Part shown: in pieces, positions 58,356 through 64,000 of the stretch | Layout of the letters: each line of letters begins with the position of its first letter | Numbering within the stretch: the stretch's first letter is position 1 | Assembly (NCBI GenBank): GCA_010645155.1 | Contig: CM021318.1 | Location: 3,636,148 to 3,700,147, forward strand | Length of the DNA stretch: 64,000 nucleotides | Origin: Tigriopus japonicus | Taxonomy: Eukaryota > Arthropoda > Copepoda > Harpacticoida > Harpacticidae | Reading direction: 5' to 3' | Translations under genes and position numbers: made by a program | The notes under the pieces: model-generated | Databases searched by the model: none | Told to the model about the DNA's origin: nothing | Seen by the model: only the letters and a program-made list of their open reading frames with translations

Positions 58356-61300
58356 ATGGTTTGGCTAAGCCTTTGGCCCGGTTGGGTGGGACTGATCCTT
58401 CTGGTCCCGCCCCTAGAGGCGGGATTGAGTTTGTCCATTCCACCGTGGGAAGTGACTGAGCTCTTGGGTAAGCCTAAAATGACTCCGATCCAATGGGTGG
58501 ATGGATCTCTCTCTCTCTATTTCTCTTTGTTTTTAGGCACGAATCGCGAGTTGAGTTTGGTGCGTCATGGGCGTTTCCATTGGGCGGCCATTGGATTTAC
58601 CGTTCAATTGGCTGAAAATAAAGACAAGCTCTACTTTGATTGGCAAGCTACCGATCAGGTAAAACTATGCAGTGCTCAGATCATAATAAATCACGAGGAT
58701 TGAACGGGCGGTACTGATGAGCTTGATGGGAGCCGATCGGAAAACAATAATTAATACAAGGCGGCGAGATACTAATATTGAGAAGTTTTGGATTTTTTAA
58801 GACATTGTTTAAAGGCTTCTTTCACTATTTTCTTTGGAAATTTTCAATACAACTTTGGGGATTTATGATTTACAAGAATTCCAGAATCCCTCTTCATAGC
58901 CACTGTTCATCATATTTGCGTATCTTTATAACCTTTACTATTGACAAAATTCAAATCTATGTTCCTAGGCGAGGAAAAACCATTATCAAAAAATGTCAAC
59001 TCGTGAATGTTAAAAAAATATGTGAAAATAGGGCCCGAAAATAAATTTTTCGGTTAAAATATAAAATATTTTATAAATATTTCCCACTTTTTCCGGATTT
59101 TTTTAATATTTTGGCTGTTTCAAGGAAAAAATAAATATTTTCTCGAATATTCTACGCGTGTTCAAAAAAAGTATTTCGGGCAAAATTGAGGAAAAGAAAT
59201 GAATAAGAATAAAATAAAAATTAAAAAAAAGGCTCAACAGAGCCTTCCCAAAATAAACCCAAAATACAAAATAGCATTTGTACTAAGATTAGACATTCAC
59301 ACTCAAAAGTACTGTCATATACGAAAAAACTGCGCCATCTATTGAGGCAATAGCAATCTATCAATATCAAATAGATTAAGTAATTTTAGTCGTGAACTAT
59401 ATTTCTGACAACAAAACCCCATAGATAATTTTCTGCTCTCGATAAAGATATGGAAGAAAATAGTTGAATGTGTTGAAGTTATTCACTTGTCAACTTGGTT
59501 TGTTCTTGTGGCTTTTAATTCACACCTTCCACATTAACATTTTATCCACTGACTTTGCTAATTGGTTCTTGCTCGTTGCTTGTTTTACCTTTTCAACAAT
59601 ATTCTATCTTTATGCTTGAAGTTCCTCCTGGGTAGTTGTTCCCTTCGACCGTTAGACTAATGTGAAAAATCAGGATGCCCATGAAAAATACCTTTTCCAT
59701 CTTCCAAAAGTAGAAAAAATATTCCTTAGATTTGACCGATATTTTTAGCTTGAATAACATTCTTTGTATCGGTTACCAAATCCACAATCATTTTTGCGAC
59801 CAAGAAGGTGGATGTAGAAGTTTCTACAAGCAGTACAATTTAACATGAAAGGCTTGCATGCGTGAACACGACTAATACACCAATGGATATTCCAATTCTA
59901 GATTGAGTACGCCATCAAGATCACTACAAGTGACTCGGTAGCTTTAGCCCAACCTCACTTGAACATATCCCATCGTGGTTTGGTGCCCACTCGACCCTCA
60001 ATTTGGCGAATCAGTCTACCTTGTAGCCAACAAAAAGCCGGTTTGGTTACGCTCCACATCGAAATCGGATTGAGCGGTTCAAGTTTAGAAAATGGAGCTC
60101 AGAATATCGTCTTAACCCGTACAAAACAGTGTCAATCAGCATCTGATGGATCCACGGGTGAAGTGTTTTCGGAGATGATTGAGCCGGATCGAACCCCACC
60201 TCATATTGTGTTTGCGAGTGTGGTCTTGGCCGCTCTTGTATTGGCTTTGGTTTTGGCCTTGATGATAGCCGTGCTGCACATTCGAGCGGGTCGCTATATT
60301 AAGGCTCGTCAAGGAAAATCATTGGCATTGAACGATATGAGAGGAGCTTTGAGCCAATATCAACCCGTAGGTCAAGGCGATCAAGTCGTGGCACATCAAC
60401 ATCCGCATCATTTACTCCAAGGCCAAATGCTAAGTAAGAGAACATACCTCTTCATGTATTTCTGGTGGGATTGATAGGTATTTTAGAAACTTGGTTATGA
60501 AATAGGATCAGTTTCAAGTTCTAGATTTTGCTTTGTAGTTAATTAATTTTTGATTCGAAAATTCGATGGAAAAATATTTTTGAGAGTTAGGAGAAATCGG
60601 TTTGTGTGAAAAAGCAAATCCTCATTAAGTGGTGAGACTAAAGACTCTTGAAAAATCATCTTTAGCGTGTCCTTCTTCATAAAAGGAGTTCAAAATACGT
60701 TTGTTTTTATTTCCTTAATTAGATCCGAATTCTCAAATGATGTCGGCTCACTTGGATCGACCCCCGTCACAAATGTCCTATCCCAATGGATCTCATGGAG
60801 TACAACCTCCAGTATTAGTGGGTGGACTCGTTGGATCCATGGATCTCATGTCAGATGCAGAATCTCGAGTCACCGAATGGGTCAATTCTCAACAACGAAA
60901 GGGTTTGCCCCATCACAACATGCCTCCATTTGAGGAGATTTACGACCCCAAAGAACCCGAGGAAGTCATGGCTATGCTCGAGATAGACCGACTCCGATTA
61001 CGATTGGATCAATTGCTCCAAGAAGGCACTTTTGGACGAGTGTATCAGGTATTTTCCTCGTAAATAGGTAAATATTATTGTATGGGCAATGGAATATGAG
61101 TGTTTTCCCAGGGAACTTTGTTAACGGCGGATGCTGAACCGGAGATTGATGTGGTGGTTAAGACGGTAATAGCCGGTTCTTCAGCCTCTCAGTGCGAACT
61201 TTTGATCAAAGAGGGCGTGGCATTGCAAGGGATTGCAAATAATCACGTTCACACCCTCATTGCGACCACATTTGACGGTACCTCGCCAATGTTGGTCTAC

Positions 61301-62006
61301 CCATATCTTTGTCATGGGAATCTTAAGAAATTCCTCAATAGCAACAACCAAACTGGATTGTCCACTCATCAAGTTGTGAGTTTGGGTCTTCAGATGCTTC
61401 GAGCCATTCAACATCTCCACAAACGCAAGATCATTCACAAAGACATTGCAACACGAAATTGCGTGTAAGTACCTGTAGTTTTTTTTTCAAGGCTTGATTC
61501 AATAGATTTATTTATGGATTTAATGTACTTTTTAGATTGGGTGAGAATCTCAATCTTCGATTGGGCGATAGCGCTTTGAGTCGGGATTTGTTCCCATCCG
61601 ATTATCATTGTCTTGGTGATAATGAGAATCGACCGCTCAAATGGATGCCAATTGAAGCCATTGTTCAAAAGAAGTATTCCAGAGCTTCGGATTGCGTAAG
61701 TTGATAATGGTTCAGTTGATCAAACGAATATTTTCAAGTATTCCTTGGCTTTTACAGTGGTCTTTTGGCGTGTTTTTGTGGGAGTTGATGACCCGAGCAC
61801 AACAACCGTTCTCCGATATTGATCCATTTGAAATGGAGTCCTATTTGATCGAAGGATATCGTCTCCATCAACCCATGAATTGCCCCGATCAACTTTACTC
61901 AGCTTTAACTTCGTGTTGGTCGGCCATTCCTGAGAAAAGAGCCTCAGTTCAGAGTCTGTATTCTCATTTACAGAGCCTTCAAACACAACTACAACAATTT
62001 GTTTAA
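58356..62006 (+). CDS. Ryk: RYK/derailed Wnt receptor pseudokinase
   Basis: Seven exons, 58356-58467, 58537-58658, 59902-60433, 60723-61048, 61112-61464, 61536-61695 and 61758-62006, give 617 residues. A signal peptide (about 1-23) is followed by a WIF domain to about residue 155 with two Cys (119, 155), a transmembrane helix at about 179-205, a juxtamembrane linker of about 145 residues, and a kinase-like domain. The kinase region has QEGTFGRVY, the Lys of VVVKTV (381), IHKDIATRNCV in place of HRD, and GDSALSRDLFPSDYHCLGDNENRP where DFG is expected. It ends QQFV, a possible PDZ ligand. RYK proteins bind Wnt ligands and guide axons. The basic cleavage motif before the second WIF Cys in human RYK (KRRK) is reduced to TRTK. 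Intron 2 (1.2 kb) contains nothing recognised. The match is unmistakable. Confidence 0.95.
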
Positions 62007-62095
62007 GTCTTTGTGCATTTTCACTCTCTTTTTCTCAATGTCACAGCGAAAGAATGTATGATGGAATTAGAATGAATACAATTTGCGTAATCTTA

Positions 62096-63448
62096 TCACA
62101 CGGATTGTTCGGAAGACACGGGCATTATCCCGTCCATCTCATCTTCAACGAGCGGAGTTTGCAGAGTTAAGAGTTCATCTTCGGCTTTCTTCCGTGCCAA
62201 AGCCCGATCATGAAGTTTGAGCACCAAGAAACCCCTCAATGTGGATAGCATGGCGAAGAAGCTCAAGGTGATCATCAAACCCATCACCCCATGCCATCCC
62301 ACTTGTTGACTTATGAGTCCAATAATGGGTCCTTCAACAATAGCACCGATACTTCCAATTCCATTGACAAGACTCGTCACACCCGCTCCCGTATTTGATC
62401 CATACTTTTCGCCAATCATCATGGTCACGGATCCGGTCAGAAGGGAATCGGGTCCACAATTGGCCGCACCCACCATTAAAAGTAAGCTACTACAGTAGAT
62501 GGTCCCCCAAGAAGCGATGAACGCGATCAGAATGAAACACACCGTGCCCAACATCAACATGAGAAAGATTCCCCAGAGAGGTTGATGATTGGTGCAATGA
62601 TCCACGAGCAGACCCAAAATAGGCCCACCCAAGATTCCACCCACATCGAACATGGTTGAGAATATTCCTCCAGCAGTTTGGGAATACTTGAGATGATCAA
62701 TGAGATACAATGGCAACCACATGTGCATACAATATCGGACGAATTTGAGGCAAAACACAGCCATGGTCACATCGGCCACACCCGGAATACTCAGTAAAAA
62801 CGCATAGGATTGACGTTTCTTGTCCTTGGCAAGATGTGTAGGAGACACGTAAGTCTTTCCCGGGATCTCCATGAGCATATCTTTGGGTCCCAAAAGAAAT
62901 AACAGGTTAAAAGTTGCCATGACCAGACCAGCGATTCCCGCGGGAACATACACCCAAGGCCAACCGGCTTTTTCTTGAATATAAATGGCCAATCCCGTTC
63001 CAAGGAGAGCTCCGGCATATTGAGATGTACTTATGATCCCGAAAACTGAGCTCAACCTCGAATCCACGAACCAAGAGCTTAACATCTTGGTACAAGCTGG
63101 CCATAAAGGAGCTTGACCAGCTCCACTGATGAATAGACACACACAGATGACATAGAAACTATTGCCAATCCCGATCATCATCATGGCTAAACTAGCCATG
63201 CTTAGACATAGAGCGATCAAATAACGGGGTGGGATCCGGTCCCAAACATTGGAACATAAGATCTGGACCCCGGAATAAGGTAGAAGTAAAGCCAAGTCCA
63301 ACCAGCCCAATTGGGTTTTGGTCAAAGAGAGGTCCATTTCGAGTTTGGGTTTGATGATTCCCAAGGGTTTCCTGAGACAGTAGGTCACACAATAGGTGAC
63401 CCAAACCAAGCCAAAGATGAGGCATTGGTGGTTTTGGACGAGATTCAT
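62096..63448 (-). CDS. SLC37-like organophosphate transporter (MFS)
   Basis: A single exon of 450 residues with about 12 hydrophobic segments. The start is fixed by an in-frame TGA eight codons upstream, which is itself the stop of the next gene. Features of the GlpT/UhpT-SLC37 branch of the major facilitator superfamily include YCLRKPLGIIKPKLE in TM1-loop, LGWLDLALLLPYSG, RIPPRYL (the conserved loop 2-3 Arg region) and GPDSLLTGSVTMMIGEK...GAGVTSLVNGIGSIGA in the second half. SLC37 proteins exchange sugar phosphates for phosphate across the ER membrane; the exact substrate cannot be read from sequence. Its 3' end is 90 bases from the convergent RYK stop. The 5' UTR must overlap the SNX-like gene unless the two share a transcript. 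Confidence 0.85.
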   Translation of the reverse strand: MNLVQNHQCLIFGLVWVTYCVTYCLRKPLGIIKPKLEMDLSLTKTQLGWLDLALLLPYSGVQILCSNVWDRIPPRYLIALCLSMASLAMMMIGIGNSFYVICVCLFISGAGQAPLWPACTKMLSSWFVDSRLSSVFGIISTSQYAGALLGTGLAIYIQEKAGWPWVYVPAGIAGLVMATFNLLFLLGPKDMLMEIPGKTYVSPTHLAKDKKRQSYAFLLSIPGVADVTMAVFCLKFVRYCMHMWLPLYLIDHLKYSQTAGGIFSTMFDVGGILGGPILGLLVDHCTNHQPLWGIFLMLMLGTVCFILIAFIASWGTIYCSSLLLMVGAANCGPDSLLTGSVTMMIGEKYGSNTGAGVTSLVNGIGSIGAIVEGPIIGLISQQVGWHGVMGLMITLSFFAMLSTLRGFLVLKLHDRALARKKAEDELLTLQTPLVEDEMDGIMPVSSEQSV

Positions 63449-63463
63449 GTTGAAGGTTGGAGA

Positions 63464-63878
63464 TCAGCTCTCTTGATAAAAGAACTCCATGGTGGCTTCC
63501 GAGACGATATCCGGTAGTCGATCCCCGGAAGTTGGGATCAAGAAAGGATCCTTGAGGAACCCGGCCACTTGTTGATGGCTGGGCTTCTCATCTGGCAAAG
63601 TTCTGCAAAGACAAAGACCCCCAAAAAGAAGTTGGCGCTCGTTCTGTTATCGCATTTGTGGTTCAGAGATAAGCCACCATAATTTTATGGGGAACTTACG
63701 AAGTCAACTTTTCACGAGGGACATCCAGGAAGTTCAAAAGGACCTGAGGCACTGGGTTCATTCGCACAAAATATTGGATATAGTTCTCCAATCCACTTCG
63801 TCTTTGTTCCAAGACCTTATGGCTGGTGTTTCGTAACTTTTTCGGAGGGAATTCCGGTGTACGATAACTATGCCGAAG
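63464..63878 (-). CDS. SNX22/SNX24-like PX-domain sorting nexin, C-terminal part
   Basis: Two exons, 63878-63700 and 63602-63464, encode the last 105 residues. They contain the PX-domain C-half (TPEFPPKKLRNTSHKVLEQRRSGLENYIQYF), with the proline-rich loop and the VLEQRRxGLExY helix typical of SNX22/SNX24, then VLLNFLDVP and a short tail with PSHQQVAGFLKDPFLIP and a final FFYQES. The PX domain binds phosphoinositides on endosomal membranes. The N-terminal PX half lies in an exon beyond the window edge: the exon begins after a CCTCCTTTTTCAG acceptor and 63879-64000 looks intronic. Only 15 bases separate its stop codon from the start of the SLC37-like gene on the same strand. Confidence 0.87.
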
Positions 63879-64000
63879 CTGAAAAAGGAGGTCCAAAATC
63901 AGGATCATCCCTCGTTAAAATGAGAAGAGCCACAATAAAGACACTTGCTATTGGTTTACAGGGTTGTTACATATTTGATTACAAGGTATATATTCCAAAG

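Noticed and set aside
1..64000. tRNA, rRNA, CRISPR arrays or bacterial-type operons
   Set aside because: No convincing B-box with a cloverleaf, rRNA core motif or regular spacer array was seen while reading both strands. The context is eukaryotic nuclear.

Overview
The window looks like nuclear DNA of an arthropod, most plausibly a crustacean with compact genes such as a copepod (inference). The genes are split by GT-AG introns, many only 60-900 bases long. The Zic/opa fragment has the C-x4-C fifth zinc finger and the GYDS-rich tail I recall from protostome opa. Other genes are clear animal families: a Cys-loop receptor, RYK, BTBD3/6 and SLC37. There is no bacterial or viral gene organisation.

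Layout. 1-3.6 kb holds the 3' end of a Zic/opa zinc-finger gene. 3.6-12 kb holds one huge minus-strand exon for a secreted Pro/Tyr/His-rich repetitive protein of 2,530 residues. 12-18.9 kb shows no gene, only decayed repeats. 18.9-25.8 kb is a 12-exon nicotinic receptor subunit with two tandem alternative last exons and an altered loop C. A PTB-domain adaptor follows at once (26.0-27.7 kb). Next come two minus-strand single-domain rhodanese genes (27.8-30.6 kb): one keeps the catalytic Cys, the other has Asp there. The second was assembled by hand from four small exons. 36.0-40.1 kb is a three-exon GPCR lacking a DRY motif. 46.9-49.3 kb is a BTB-BACK-PHR gene, with a small unrecognised reading frame upstream.

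50.8-56.2 kb is a mobile-element graveyard: a hAT-type element containing a second hAT-type element containing a DDxD mariner, three short hAT-type MITEs in a row, a 1.1-kb imperfect inverted repeat, and another hAT MITE. 57-64 kb is gene-dense: a single-exon THAP protein, RYK/derailed (seven exons), and on the minus strand an SLC37-type transporter only 15 bases from the stop of a SNX22/24-like sorting nexin that runs off the window.

How the genes relate. There is no single pathway. Several suit neural development or signalling (Zic/opa, nicotinic receptor, RYK, GPCR, PTB adaptor), but their proximity gives no functional link. Two same-strand neighbours are unusually close (receptor/PTB adaptor, SNX/SLC37), which raises the question of polycistronic transcription. 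Exon borders were read by eye from splice consensus and reading-frame continuity. No alignment or search was run, so family matches rest on recalled family features.
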